From the NCBI GenBank assembly GCA_035942255.1, contig DASZDG010000127.1, positions 1-46,834 on the forward strand: a stretch of DNA of 46,834 bases, written 5' to 3'. The notes beneath the pieces were generated by a model. It worked only from the letters and a program-made list of their open reading frames with translations. It had not been told where the DNA came from and did not search any database. Below are positions 39,183 to 46,834 of this stretch, piece by piece. Both the position numbers and the translations under genes were made by a program. Each line of letters opens with the position of its first letter. The stretch's first letter is position 1. This DNA comes from JALZEG01 sp035942255 (GTDB lineage Bacteria > Actinomycetota > CADDZG01 > WHSQ01).

Positions 39183-41423
39183 ATGAGGTTCAGGCGGCGC
39201 TCGCGCGCGGAGCGCAAGAAGGCGGCGGGGCGGACGCGTGCGCAGCGCTGGCTCCTGCGGTACGGGTGGCTGATCCCGGCCGGCGCGGTGTTCGTCGGCG
39301 GGAGCATCCTCGTCCTGACCTATGCCTTCGCGTCGATCCCGCTGCCGGAGGACGTCGACTACCTGAACTCCTCGGCGGAGGTCTTCGACCGGCACGGCAA
39401 CGTCATCGGCACGTTCACGGACGAGGAGCGGCGCTTCCTCGTCGACACCGACGAGCTCCTGAAGAAGGCGCCCTTCGTGGGCGAGGCCGTGATCGCGGCG
39501 GAGGACCGCGACTTCTACGAGCACAACGGCGTGTCGTTGCGCGGCATCGCGCGCGCCGCGTGGGAGAACCTGACCGGCGGCAAGATCGCCGAGGGCGGGT
39601 CGACGATCACGCAGCAGTACGTGAAGAACACCGTGCTCACGCCGGAGCGCACGATCACCCGCAAGATCAAGGAAGCGGTGCTCGCGATCAAGCTCGAGCG
39701 CCGCTATTCGAAGGACGAGATCCTCGGCTTCTACCTGAACACGATCTACCTCGGACGCGGCGCGTACGGGATCGAGGCCGCGGCCCGCGCGTACTTCGAC
39801 AAGCACGCGGACGAGCTCACGTTGAAGGAGGCCGCGTTCCTCGCGGCGATCATCCCGTCACCCGAGGCGCTCGACCCGTCGACGAACCCGCTCGGCGCGC
39901 GCCAGCGCCGCAACCAGGTCCTGCAGGAGATGGCGGGTGAAGGCTTCATCAGCAAGAGCAAGGCCGCCCAGGCCTCGCGCGGAAAGGTCAAGGCGATAAA
40001 GCGCGTGTCCGGCGCGCCCAAGACGCAGAAGGCCGCGTACTTCATGGAGTGGCTGCGCCGCGACATCCTCGGCCCCGAGCTCGGAGCGCAGCTCTACACC
40101 GGTGGGCTGAAGATCCACACGACGCTGGACCTCGAGATGCAGGGGTACGCGGAGGACGCGGTCGCGGCGACGCTGACGTCGCCGGACGAGCCGCAGGCGG
40201 CGGTGGTGTCGATGACGCCGGGCGGCCAGGTGAGGGCCTTCGTCGGGGGCCGCGACTTCGACAACGTAAAGAAGGCGCGCGGCTTCAACTACGCGTCGGA
40301 CGTCGGCCGTCAAGCGGGGTCGGCGCTGAAGCCGTTCACGCTGCTCGCCGCGATCGAGGAGGGCATCTCGACGTCGTCGCGCTTCTCCGGCCACAGCCCG
40401 ATGTCGATCACGGCAGAGCCGTGCCTCGCGGGGGTCGAGCCGTGGGACGTGGAGAACTACGGCGGAGGCTCGTACGGGTCGCTCGACCTCAAGCAGGCGA
40501 CGGCGCAATCGGTGAACACCGTGTACGCGCAGCTGATCGCCGAGGTCGGGCCGGAGGTGGTGGCCGACCTGCTCGAGGACATGGGCTTCGGCAAGGGCGG
40601 CGAGATCTCGCCGTACTGCAGCCTGTCGCTCGGCGGGAGCTCGCTCGACGTGACGCCGCTCGAGATGGCGCGCGCGTACGCGGGGATCGACGCCGGAGGC
40701 GACCTCCCCGAGGTCACGCCGGTCGCGTGGATCGAGGACTCGGAGGGCAACTGCCTCTACGAGTACGTGCAGGACAAGGACCGCGAGTGCGAGAACGAGG
40801 CGAAGGGCGACGGCGAGCAGGTCGTCGAGGAGAGCTCGGCGCACGTGCTCACGCAGACGCTCGAGGGCGTCGTCGAGTCCGGCACCGCGGCCGGCGCGGT
40901 GACTCTCCCGCGGCCCGCCGCGGGGAAGACGGGGACGACGCAGAACAACCGCGACGCGTGGTTCGCCGGCTACGTCCCTCAGCTGACGACCGTCGTGTGG
41001 ATGGGATACCCGCTCGAACGCCCCGGCGGGAAGAAGAGCGAGGCGATCGTCCCGCTGATGAGCTACTGCTCCGACCCCGTGCTGTGCCGCCCGGTCCAGG
41101 GGATCGAGGTCACCGGCGGCTCGTTCCCCGCGACGATCTGGAACAACTACATGCTGCAGGCGACCGCGGAGATGGAGGTCGTGGACTTCCCCGTCCCGAC
41201 CGACCTGCCCGACGAGGTCATCAACACGGCCCCCCCGGCCCCGCCCGCGACCACGGTCCCGACCGGGGAGCCGACGCCGGAGCCGGAGCCCACCGAGACC
41301 GAGATCGAGGTGACGCCGCCTCCGCCGACGCCGGCACCTCCTCCGCCGACGCCCGATCCCGGCCCGACGATCATCCCGCCGAGCAGCGATCCCACGCCGG
41401 AGCCCGACGAGCCCGACCCGTAA
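39183..41423 (+). CDS. ponA: Class A penicillin-binding protein (PonA-like)
   Basis: Bifunctional peptidoglycan synthase, 746 aa. Short basic cytoplasmic tail, membrane helix about 28-50, GT51 domain with catalytic Glu107 in AAEDRDFYEHNG and GGSTITQQ (138-145), then a transpeptidase with SALK (380-383), SVN (443-445) and KTGTT (582-586). The C-terminal 75 residues are a Pro/Thr/Glu extension, as in mycobacterial PonA1. The ATG has no ribosome site; TAGACT ends exactly six bases before it, suggesting leaderless transcription. Syntenic with Rv0050. Confidence 0.96.
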   Translation: MRFRRRSRAERKKAAGRTRAQRWLLRYGWLIPAGAVFVGGSILVLTYAFASIPLPEDVDYLNSSAEVFDRHGNVIGTFTDEERRFLVDTDELLKKAPFVGEAVIAAEDRDFYEHNGVSLRGIARAAWENLTGGKIAEGGSTITQQYVKNTVLTPERTITRKIKEAVLAIKLERRYSKDEILGFYLNTIYLGRGAYGIEAAARAYFDKHADELTLKEAAFLAAIIPSPEALDPSTNPLGARQRRNQVLQEMAGEGFISKSKAAQASRGKVKAIKRVSGAPKTQKAAYFMEWLRRDILGPELGAQLYTGGLKIHTTLDLEMQGYAEDAVAATLTSPDEPQAAVVSMTPGGQVRAFVGGRDFDNVKKARGFNYASDVGRQAGSALKPFTLLAAIEEGISTSSRFSGHSPMSITAEPCLAGVEPWDVENYGGGSYGSLDLKQATAQSVNTVYAQLIAEVGPEVVADLLEDMGFGKGGEISPYCSLSLGGSSLDVTPLEMARAYAGIDAGGDLPEVTPVAWIEDSEGNCLYEYVQDKDRECENEAKGDGEQVVEESSAHVLTQTLEGVVESGTAAGAVTLPRPAAGKTGTTQNNRDAWFAGYVPQLTTVVWMGYPLERPGGKKSEAIVPLMSYCSDPVLCRPVQGIEVTGGSFPATIWNNYMLQATAEMEVVDFPVPTDLPDEVINTAPPAPPATTVPTGEPTPEPEPTETEIEVTPPPPTPAPPPPTPDPGPTIIPPSSDPTPEPDEPDP

Positions 41424-41459
41424 CGCGGGGCACCCGGTTTTCGCTCAGACTTCGGTGAC

Positions 41460-42734
41460 ATGAGCAAGCGCGCGGCGACGACGGCGGTGTGGGTGGCGCT
41501 CGTCTTCGTCGTCCTCGGCTATTTCTTCAAGGGCCAGTGCCTTCAGCCGGTCGAGGGTCTCGCCGCGTACCAGCGGCTCTGCTACAGCGACCTGCCCCCG
41601 CTCTACGGGCTGCGCGGGATCGTCGACCACGTCTTCCCGTACGTGAACGCGCGCCTCGACGCGGGGAACCTCGTCGACGGCGCGATCGAGTACCCGGTCC
41701 TCACCGGGCTCTACATGTGGTTCTCCGGTTTGCTCGTCGAGAACCACGAGCAGTACTTCGTGGTCTCGGCGCTCACGATGGGGCCGCTCGCGCTCGTGAC
41801 CGCGTATCTCCTCGGCCGCCTCTCCGGCTGGCGCGCGCTGATGTGGGCGGCCGCTCCCCCGCTCGTCCTCTACGCGTTCCACAACTGGGACCTGCTCGTC
41901 GTCACCGCGACCGTGATCGGGTTGTGGTTCTGGTCCCGCGGCAAGCCGCTGGCGGCGGCGGTGTGGCTCGGGATCGGCGCCGCGTTCAAGCTGTACCCGA
42001 TCTTCTTCCTGGCGCCGTTGTTCCTGTACGTCCTGCGGCGCGACGGCGCCCGTCGAGCGTCCGCGGCCCTCGGCGCGGGCGCCGGGACGTTCGCGCTCGT
42101 CAACCTGCCGTTCGTGATCCTGAACCCGTCGGGGTGGTGGGCGACGTACGAGTTCCACCGGCTGCGGGGGCCGAACTACGACAACATGTGGGCGCTGTGG
42201 TTCCCGTCCGACACCTGGTTGGGCTCGTTCCCCGCGCTGACGCCGGCGACGCTCAACGTGGTGACGGGCGTGTTGACGGCGACGTTCTTCGTCACGGCAC
42301 TCGCGGTGGGCTGGATGCGGTCGGAGCGCGACGGCGCTTATCCGTTCCTTCAGGTGTGCGGCGCGCTGCTCGTCGCGTTCATGCTCTGGAACAAGGTCCA
42401 CTCGCCGCAGTACACGCTGTGGATCCTTCCGTTCTTCGTGCTCCTGCGCGTGAACTTCCTGTGGTGGGTCGGGTACGTGGCGATCGACCTCGCCGTCTAC
42501 TACGGCGTGTTCCAGTGGTTCTACGACCTCTCGCAGGGCCGCGACTTCGAGACCGCGAAGAAGGTGATGATCGGCGGCGTCTGGTACCGCGCGGTCCTGC
42601 TCCTCGTGCTGTTCTTCGTGTTCCTGCTGTCGCGGGGGACGCCGCCGGGGGCCGAGCTCGAGGATGCCGGAGTGAGGGAGCCGCGGCTCCCCGAGCCGGA
42701 CGCGAACGACACGCTGGCGACCGCGCCGGTGTAG
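41460..42734 (+). CDS. GT87 (DUF2029) polyprenol-dependent glycosyltransferase
   Basis: 424 aa, the homologue of Rv0051. Ten or more membrane helices; conserved segments IEYPVLTGLYMWFSGLL, YAFHNWDLLVVTATVIGLW, AAFKLYPIFFLAPLFLYVLR and NKVHSPQYTLWILPFF. GT87 enzymes add mannose or arabinose units from polyprenyl-phosphate donors in the actinobacterial envelope; the exact substrate here is unknown. It follows ponA by 36 bases. Confidence 0.9.
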   Translation: MSKRAATTAVWVALVFVVLGYFFKGQCLQPVEGLAAYQRLCYSDLPPLYGLRGIVDHVFPYVNARLDAGNLVDGAIEYPVLTGLYMWFSGLLVENHEQYFVVSALTMGPLALVTAYLLGRLSGWRALMWAAAPPLVLYAFHNWDLLVVTATVIGLWFWSRGKPLAAAVWLGIGAAFKLYPIFFLAPLFLYVLRRDGARRASAALGAGAGTFALVNLPFVILNPSGWWATYEFHRLRGPNYDNMWALWFPSDTWLGSFPALTPATLNVVTGVLTATFFVTALAVGWMRSERDGAYPFLQVCGALLVAFMLWNKVHSPQYTLWILPFFVLLRVNFLWWVGYVAIDLAVYYGVFQWFYDLSQGRDFETAKKVMIGGVWYRAVLLLVLFFVFLLSRGTPPGAELEDAGVREPRLPEPDANDTLATAPV

Positions 42735-42755
42735 CGAAGCGATGCACCGCTCGGC

Positions 42756-42977
42756 TCAGCGGCGCAGAGATCGAACGAGAAGGACGCCGCAGGAGTAGGC
42801 GCCGAGCGCGCAGAGGACGGTCACGATCCCCCGAAGCCATGGCGAGATCGCCGGCCCGATCCACTCCTCACCCGAGCCCAGGGCCAGCAGACCTACGAAG
42901 AGCGCGCCGGCGAGCCCGACGAGCGAAGCAATCGCGGTCGTCACGCGGAACGAGGCGGAGGATCGGGGGTCCTTCAT
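42756..42977 (-). CDS. Small two-helix membrane protein, unknown
   Basis: 73 aa with two hydrophobic helices (about 15-33 and 47-67) joined by a short acidic loop (GSGEEWIGPAISPWL) and an Arg-rich C terminus. Not recognised. AGGA lies at fair spacing before the ATG. It converges with the GT87 gene and is divergent from rpsF. Confidence 0.6.
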   Translation of the reverse strand: MKDPRSSASFRVTTAIASLVGLAGALFVGLLALGSGEEWIGPAISPWLRGIVTVLCALGAYSCGVLLVRSLRR

Positions 42978-43199
42978 CCCGTGGTCCTACCCCGCCGGCG
43001 AAACCTGTCGCACCTCCGCTCTAGCGTTCGTCCTCGTCCGGGATCGGCGAGGCCCACTGAGGGGGCCGGGAAGGGAGGTGCTAGCATCGTGGCCACAGCG
43101 GCGGCCTGACCGCCGACAACCCCCTGCTCCACCCGCATCTCGAATGTCGCGGGAGAGCCTCAGAGCCGGGTACGCCCGCTCGAGTCCACAGGAGGACAT
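42978..43199 (+). promoter_or_regulatory. rpsF operon leader region
   Basis: This 222-base spacer holds a possible -10 (TAGCAT, 43082-43087) without a convincing -35, and a 6-bp hairpin CGGCGG/CCGCCG (43099-43115) in the resulting leader. Many bacteria autoregulate rpsF-rpsR through an S6:S18-binding leader RNA; I could not recognise that motif here with certainty. Confidence 0.3.
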
Positions 43200-43487
43200 A
43201 TGCGCGACTACGAAGCAATGGTCATTGTCGATGCTCGCCTCGAAGAAGGCGACATCCAGAAGGCCGTCGACCGGTTCACGACGATCATCTCCGACTCCGG
43301 AGAGGGCGAGCTGGGCAAGGTCGACCGCTGGGGCACGCGCCGCTTCGCCTACGAGATCAACCACCAGAACGAGGGTTACTACTTCGTGGCGAGCTTCCGC
43401 GCCGAAGAGGGGCTAGTCGAGACGCTGAGAAGGACCCTGCAGATCTCGGACGAGTTCATCCGCGGAAAGATCGTCCGCCCCGAGTAG
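43200..43487 (+). CDS. rpsF: 30S ribosomal protein S6
   Basis: 95 aa, starting MRDYEAMVIVDARLEEGDIQ and containing KVDRWGTRRFAYEINHQNEGYY, typical S6. It pairs with S18 on the small-subunit platform. CAGGAGGACAT before the ATG is a strong ribosome site. First gene of rpsF-ssb-rpsR-rplI. Confidence 0.97.
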   Translation: MRDYEAMVIVDARLEEGDIQKAVDRFTTIISDSGEGELGKVDRWGTRRFAYEINHQNEGYYFVASFRAEEGLVETLRRTLQISDEFIRGKIVRPE

Positions 43488-43508
43488 GGCGGAGAAGGAG
43501 AGACGACA

Positions 43509-44012
43509 ATGGCATCCGAGAACACAGTCACGCTCGTAGGCAACATCACCGACGACCCCGAGCTGCGCTTCACGCCGTCGGGTCTGCCGGTTGCGAACTT
43601 CACCGTCGCCGTCAACCGCCGCGTCCCGAAGGACGGGGGCTGGGAGGACAAGCTCGAGGGCTTCTTCCGGTGCTCGTGCTGGCGCGACATGGCCGAGAAC
43701 GTCGCCGAGTCCCTGCAGAAGGGCTCCCGGGTGATGGTCGTCGGCCGCCTCCAGCAGCGTTCGTGGGAGGACCAGGACGGCAACAAGCGGTCCACCGTCG
43801 AGGTGCAGGTCGACGAGGTCGGCCCGTCGCTGCGGTGGGCGACCGCCCGGCCCGAGCGCTCGCAGCGCTCGGGTGGCGGGTTCGGCGGAGGCGCCTCGAG
43901 CTCGGGCTCGGGGTCGGGCGGGCAGGGGGCCCCGCAGCCGTCTTCCGGCGGCGACAGTTGGGGACCGCCGGCTTCGGTCGGCGGTGCCATCCCGGACGAA
44001 GGAGGCTTCTAG
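43509..44012 (+). CDS. ssb: Single-stranded DNA-binding protein
   Basis: 167 aa. OB-fold in the first 112 residues (NTVTLVGNITDDPELRFTPS, VANFTVAVNRRV, FRCSCWRDMAENVAESL, VVGRLQQRSWEDQDG). A Gly/Ser-rich linker follows. The tail is IPDEGGF rather than the usual DD-x-PF type, so the acidic tip is weak; partner binding through it may differ. GGAGAAGGAGAG precedes the ATG. Confidence 0.95.
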   Translation: MASENTVTLVGNITDDPELRFTPSGLPVANFTVAVNRRVPKDGGWEDKLEGFFRCSCWRDMAENVAESLQKGSRVMVVGRLQQRSWEDQDGNKRSTVEVQVDEVGPSLRWATARPERSQRSGGGFGGGASSSGSGSGGQGAPQPSSGGDSWGPPASVGGAIPDEGGF

Positions 44013-44014
44013 CA

Positions 44015-44287
44015 GTGCCACGCGACAGAGACAGGGACAGAGACGGCAAGAGGGGCGCACGCGGCGCGCAGATGCGCCGGGGCAAGAAGAAGTTCTGCCA
44101 GTTCTGCGCCGACAAGACGACGTACGTCGACTACAAGGACATCGCGCTGCTGCGCAAGTTCATGAGCGACAGGGGCAAGATCCGCGCCCGGCGCGTGACC
44201 GGTAACTGCTCGCAGCACCAGAGGCTCGTCGCGACCGCGGTGAAGAACGCGCGCGAGATGGCCCTGTTGCCGTACTCGAGCCGATAG
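44015..44287 (+). CDS. rpsR: 30S ribosomal protein S18, cysteine-containing form
   Basis: 90 aa from the GTG at 44015, which has GGAGG nine bases upstream. After a charged Arg/Asp N-terminal extension the S18 core is clear: KKFCQFCADKTTYVDYKD, FMSDRGKIRARRVTGNCSQHQ and ending MALLPYSSR. The CxxC pair with the later Cys and His indicates the zinc-binding (C+) form. Its start lies two bases after the ssb stop. Confidence 0.96.
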   Translation: MPRDRDRDRDGKRGARGAQMRRGKKKFCQFCADKTTYVDYKDIALLRKFMSDRGKIRARRVTGNCSQHQRLVATAVKNAREMALLPYSSR

Positions 44288-44298
44288 GGGGCCTGTCG

Positions 44299-44757
44299 AT
44301 GAAGGTGATCCTGGCCGACGACGTAGAGAAGCTCGGCAAGAAGGGCGACGTGGTCGTCGTCGCCGACGGATACGCGCGCAACTTCCTCGTGCCGAAGGGC
44401 CTCGCGCTGATGGCGACGAAGGGTTCGCTGAAGCAGGCGGAGCTCATGCAGAAGGCCCGGGCCGAGCGCGAGGAGCGTGCGAAGGAAGAAGCCGCGAAGA
44501 AGGTCGCGCACCTGGGCTCGTCGCCCGTCTACATCTCCGCGCGGGCCGGTGAAGGGGGCCGCCTGTTCGGCTCGGTGACGAACGGCGACGTCGCGCGTGC
44601 GATCGAGGACCAGCTCGAGGAGGTCGTCGACCGGCGCAACGTGCTGCTCGAGGACCCGATCCGCTCGCTGGGCAGCCACCAGGTCGAGGTCAGGCTCCAC
44701 GAGCAGGTCACGGCCCTGGTGACGGTAGAGGTAATCGCACACGAAGAAGAGGAGTAG
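44299..44757 (+). CDS. rplI: 50S ribosomal protein L9
   Basis: 152 aa. N-terminal domain MKVILADDVEKLGKKGDVV with YARNFLVPKGLA, a long connecting helix (about 44-72), and a C-terminal domain with GGRLFGSVTNGDVARAI. Full length for the family. It is 11 bases after rpsR and ends the ribosomal cluster. The replicative helicase gene dnaB, often next, is absent; a SIR2-TPR gene converges instead. Confidence 0.96.
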   Translation: MKVILADDVEKLGKKGDVVVVADGYARNFLVPKGLALMATKGSLKQAELMQKARAEREERAKEEAAKKVAHLGSSPVYISARAGEGGRLFGSVTNGDVARAIEDQLEEVVDRRNVLLEDPIRSLGSHQVEVRLHEQVTALVTVEVIAHEEEE

Positions 44758-44758
44758 G

Positions 44759-44778
44759 GGCGGGGGCGCGACCCCGCC
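44759..44778. terminator. Hairpin between rplI and SIR2-TPR gene
   Basis: GGCGGGG and CCCCGCC form a 7-bp stem two bases after the rplI stop, in the 28-base space between convergent genes. It could serve both strands. No T-run. Confidence 0.55.
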
Positions 44779-44785
44779 TCAACCC

Positions 44786-46690
44786 TCAGCCCAGGTAGTC
44801 GCTCAATTCTTCGATGCCTCCTCCGTCGGCGATCGCGAGGGCCACGTGTTCGATAAGACCGCTGTCGCGGTGTCCGGACTTCTTCGCCAAAGCGACGTGA
44901 GGTGACAAATCGATCGGGAGTGACGCTTCATGTCGGGGTAGGGCCGAGGTCAGCTCCTGGAGCGCGATTTCGCGTTTGTCTGGTTCGTAGCACAACCTGT
45001 AAAAGGCCAACTCTGCTGTTAGGGCAGATTGCTTAGGCACGCGCGATCCTCGGGCCCGCTCTGCGAACTCGTGCGCTTGATCCCGCTCACCCTCCAGGTA
45101 CAACATCCCGGCATAGTTCCCAAGGTAGTCACCGTTCGCGGGGTTGAGTTCAATTGCGCGCTCCATCATTTCCCGACCAGCTGGACGGTTCCCGCAGTCG
45201 AAGAGAAATTGCCCATAGTTGGCGAGGACCGTGGTGTGGGTCGGGTCAAGCGCAATCGCCTGTCGGTAGATCGTGTCGGCCCGTTTCTTATCCCCCTTCT
45301 TCGCCAGTAGCATCGCGAGGTTCGCCAGAGCAATCGCATCCTGAGGGTCAATCGAGAGTGCTCGGTGCAGCAGATCCTCCGCTTCCTCTGGCCGGTCGAG
45401 CGCGTACCCGAACAGGTTCGCCAGGTTGACTAGGTTCGCCGCATTGCGTGGGTCTGCGTCGAGAGCGCGTTCCAGCACTTCGGCAGCTCGATGGGAGTCA
45501 TCTTTGACATGCTCGAGAAATCGTGCGTACGAAGCCAGGACTGCAGCGTCGGTGGGGTCAGCTTCGATGGCGGCGGCGAAGAGCTCATCGGCCTTATCCG
45601 GGTCAGAGTCGGAGATGGACTCAGCTTGTGCCGAAAGCCGAGCCGCGCGCAATTCTCCCAGCAGACCCTCCACTGAAGGTGCGTCGTCCGATTCCTGAAC
45701 TGAGGACGGATGACGCAAGGGGAGTCGTTGAAGAGTTGATTCATATGCGTCTTGCAGTGAGTGGAGCCGCCGGAAATCGGGCAGCCCAAGAGAGAAACAT
45801 GAGTGCAATTCGAACATAAGAGAGTCGAAATCCAGGTGGTGTACCCAACTGACTCGCTGAGGCATCGTTCTCAGCGACTTGAGTAGCGCAGGGGCCGGAG
45901 GATCGTCGTTCACCCAATAGATAACCTCCGGCCCAACCTCCCCGGGGTTCTGTAGGAAGACCCTGGCGATGCTTTCATCCGCCCCTGCATATCCGACAAC
46001 AACCACACGCGCTCTGGCGCAGAGTCGTTGAACGGCATGCACCAGGTCAACGTCGAGCGCCGATGTTTCATCCGTCGTGTTCTTCGGAGCGAGCCGTGCG
46101 TCCCCATGGACCTTCACCACTAACGGCGTTCGGTCCCCGCGTCGAATGAATCGCGTCAGCGCCTCGTGCCCGATGACCAAGGGTTTCTTCGCCGTGTAGA
46201 GGTAAAGCGAATCCGCGATCAAGTCATCAAAGTTAACGGTCAGTGCGACATTGGCTTTGGAACCAACGTCTGCGCGCGACATGAGCTGCGCCAACGCTGC
46301 GTACCCAAATCCAGGATCTTTTCCAGCCGTCAGTCGTTCTATTTCGCGCTGTCGGTCTTCCTCGGATTCAAACAGCTCTTGGATCACTTGCCCGTAATAC
46401 CGAGCCGCATCCTCTTGCCATCCTGGGTAGTCACGGGTCGCGAAATCTTCCCATCTATCGCGAGACCCGGTTCGGATTCGAGCCAGCTGAGGCAACCAGC
46501 GCTTGACGAGTTCGGCTGCGGCAGGGATGCCAGAGCTGATCGAGCAGCCGGCACCGATGAACCAAACAACCCTTACATCGGTTCCTTCGAGCGCCTGACG
46601 CAAACGGCGAGAGAACTCGGGGGCGGTGAGCTCACGCGCGTACCATCTGTCTGGTTTGACTGCATCCATCTGCGACTTATTCTTCCTCAC
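44786..46690 (-). CDS. SIR2-domain protein with TPR repeats, probable antiphage effector
   Basis: 634 aa. The N-terminal SIR2-like domain (about 38-300) has the NAD-site motifs WFIGAGCSISSGIP (43-56), TVNFDD (151-156), KVHGD (193-197) and VVGYAGADES (231-240), including the Asn153 and His195 needed by known SIR2 NADases. From about 360 to 560 there are five or six TPR units (DPDKADELFAAAIEADPTD, NLVNLANLF, NYGQFLFD and others). SIR2 domains of this type deplete NAD+ in abortive antiphage systems. Codon and base use are clearly less GC-rich than the flanking genes, suggesting transfer. The GTG at 46690 lacks a ribosome site, with TATTTA 11 bases upstream; an ATG at 46669 is the alternative start. 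No partner gene is in the window. Confidence 0.88.
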   Translation of the reverse strand: MRKNKSQMDAVKPDRWYARELTAPEFSRRLRQALEGTDVRVVWFIGAGCSISSGIPAAAELVKRWLPQLARIRTGSRDRWEDFATRDYPGWQEDAARYYGQVIQELFESEEDRQREIERLTAGKDPGFGYAALAQLMSRADVGSKANVALTVNFDDLIADSLYLYTAKKPLVIGHEALTRFIRRGDRTPLVVKVHGDARLAPKNTTDETSALDVDLVHAVQRLCARARVVVVGYAGADESIARVFLQNPGEVGPEVIYWVNDDPPAPALLKSLRTMPQRVSWVHHLDFDSLMFELHSCFSLGLPDFRRLHSLQDAYESTLQRLPLRHPSSVQESDDAPSVEGLLGELRAARLSAQAESISDSDPDKADELFAAAIEADPTDAAVLASYARFLEHVKDDSHRAAEVLERALDADPRNAANLVNLANLFGYALDRPEEAEDLLHRALSIDPQDAIALANLAMLLAKKGDKKRADTIYRQAIALDPTHTTVLANYGQFLFDCGNRPAGREMMERAIELNPANGDYLGNYAGMLYLEGERDQAHEFAERARGSRVPKQSALTAELAFYRLCYEPDKREIALQELTSALPRHEASLPIDLSPHVALAKKSGHRDSGLIEHVALAIADGGGIEELSDYLG

Positions 46691-46736
46691 GCACGGAGAC
46701 TTAAATACGACATGGATCAGCGCTGTTACTCATGAA

Positions 46737-46753
46737 CACCCTGCGGCAGGGTG
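46737..46753. repeat. Hairpin upstream of the SIR2-TPR gene
   Basis: CACCCTG and CAGGGTG pair around CGG. It lies 47 bases upstream of the SIR2-TPR start, near the right edge, and may be the end of a neighbouring transcript or an operator. The rest of 46691-46834 shows no clear gene. Confidence 0.35.
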
Positions 46754-46834
46754 GATCCCCCAGCCGGTCGCTGTCGCGATCCCGACGCCTTTTGTCGAGT
46801 GCCCGAGGGATGGCCGCTAAATTCTGTCGTTCGA

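Noticed and set aside
41445..42401. 318-codon minus-strand open frame
   Set aside because: Antisense to the GT87 gene, charged low-complexity product.
46626..46820. 64-codon plus-strand frame at the right edge
   Set aside because: Overlaps the start of the SIR2-TPR gene on the other strand and lacks a ribosome site.
1..46834. CRISPR array, tRNA, rRNA, transposase or integrase genes
   Set aside because: None seen on reading either strand; the regular repeats at 36360-36406 are only 8 bases long and are an operator, and the KGG repeats are coding.

Overview
The window is a chromosomal replication-origin region of a high-GC actinobacterium. The order gyrA-gyrB-dciA-recF-dnaN-dnaA | rpmH-rnpA-yidD-yidC-jag-rsmG-parA-parB, followed by a convergent amidase-(M23)-trxB-antisigma-sigma-kinase-murJ-DUF6049 operon and pcnA, is the arrangement known around oriC in Mycobacterium and relatives (Rv3907c to Rv0006). 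A second block, ino1-padR-DUF5318-ponA-GT87-rpsF-ssb-rpsR-rplI, matches Rv0046c to Rv0056. GC content, GTG/TTG starts, 4-base start/stop overlaps and probable leaderless genes fit Actinomycetota. The separate MurJ and kinase genes, the missing trxA and the lone pilT suggest a deep-branching or uncultured lineage rather than a mycobacterium. No tRNA, rRNA, CRISPR array or insertion sequence was seen.

Layout. 1-8288 (minus): gyrA (running off the left edge and carrying a full-length intein with a LAGLIDADG endonuclease at the catalytic tyrosine), gyrB, dciA, recF, dnaN, dnaA. DnaA-box-like 9-mers lie on both sides of dnaA (6576-6872 and 8289-8744), suggesting a bipartite origin. 8745-13518 (plus): rpmH, rnpA, yidD, yidC, jag, rsmG, parA, parB, with two parS-like sites just before and overlapping the rsmG start. 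13494-23394 (minus): a nine-gene cell-envelope and stress operon: DUF6049 protein, MurJ, a small membrane protein, an active-looking Ser/Thr kinase with an extracellular sensor-like domain, an ECF sigma factor, its zinc-type anti-sigma, TrxB, a secreted M23 peptidase and a CwlM-like amidase. 23474-25008: a KGG-repeat stress gene under a sigmaB/F-like promoter, divergent from a solitary pilT. 25036-27218: pcnA (CCA-adding enzyme) and a methyltransferase.

27219-28730 is a small accessory island of lower GC. It is bounded on the left by the intact 3' end of the methyltransferase and contains a degenerate second copy of that 3' end at 28014-28087, as if a short element inserted there and rebuilt the gene end. 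It also holds a two-gene operon of very small proteins. 28729-34524 (minus) encodes a secreted zinc metalloprotease, a GT2 glycosyltransferase, a GT-C membrane glycosyltransferase and an MFS transporter. 34550-36345 (minus): ino1 and padR, the latter with a 13-bp-periodic palindromic operator. 36564-42734 (plus): DUF5318, two unidentified membrane proteins, the class A PBP PonA and a GT87 mannosyltransferase-like protein. 43200-44757 (plus): rpsF-ssb-rpsR-rplI. The right end (44786-46690, minus) encodes a SIR2-TPR protein that looks like an antiphage NAD-depleting effector.

Strongest points for follow-up: the GyrA intein, the SIR2-TPR protein, the duplicated methyltransferase end with its island, the PadR operator, and the unlinked MurJ/active-kinase pair where mycobacteria have a fused pseudokinase.
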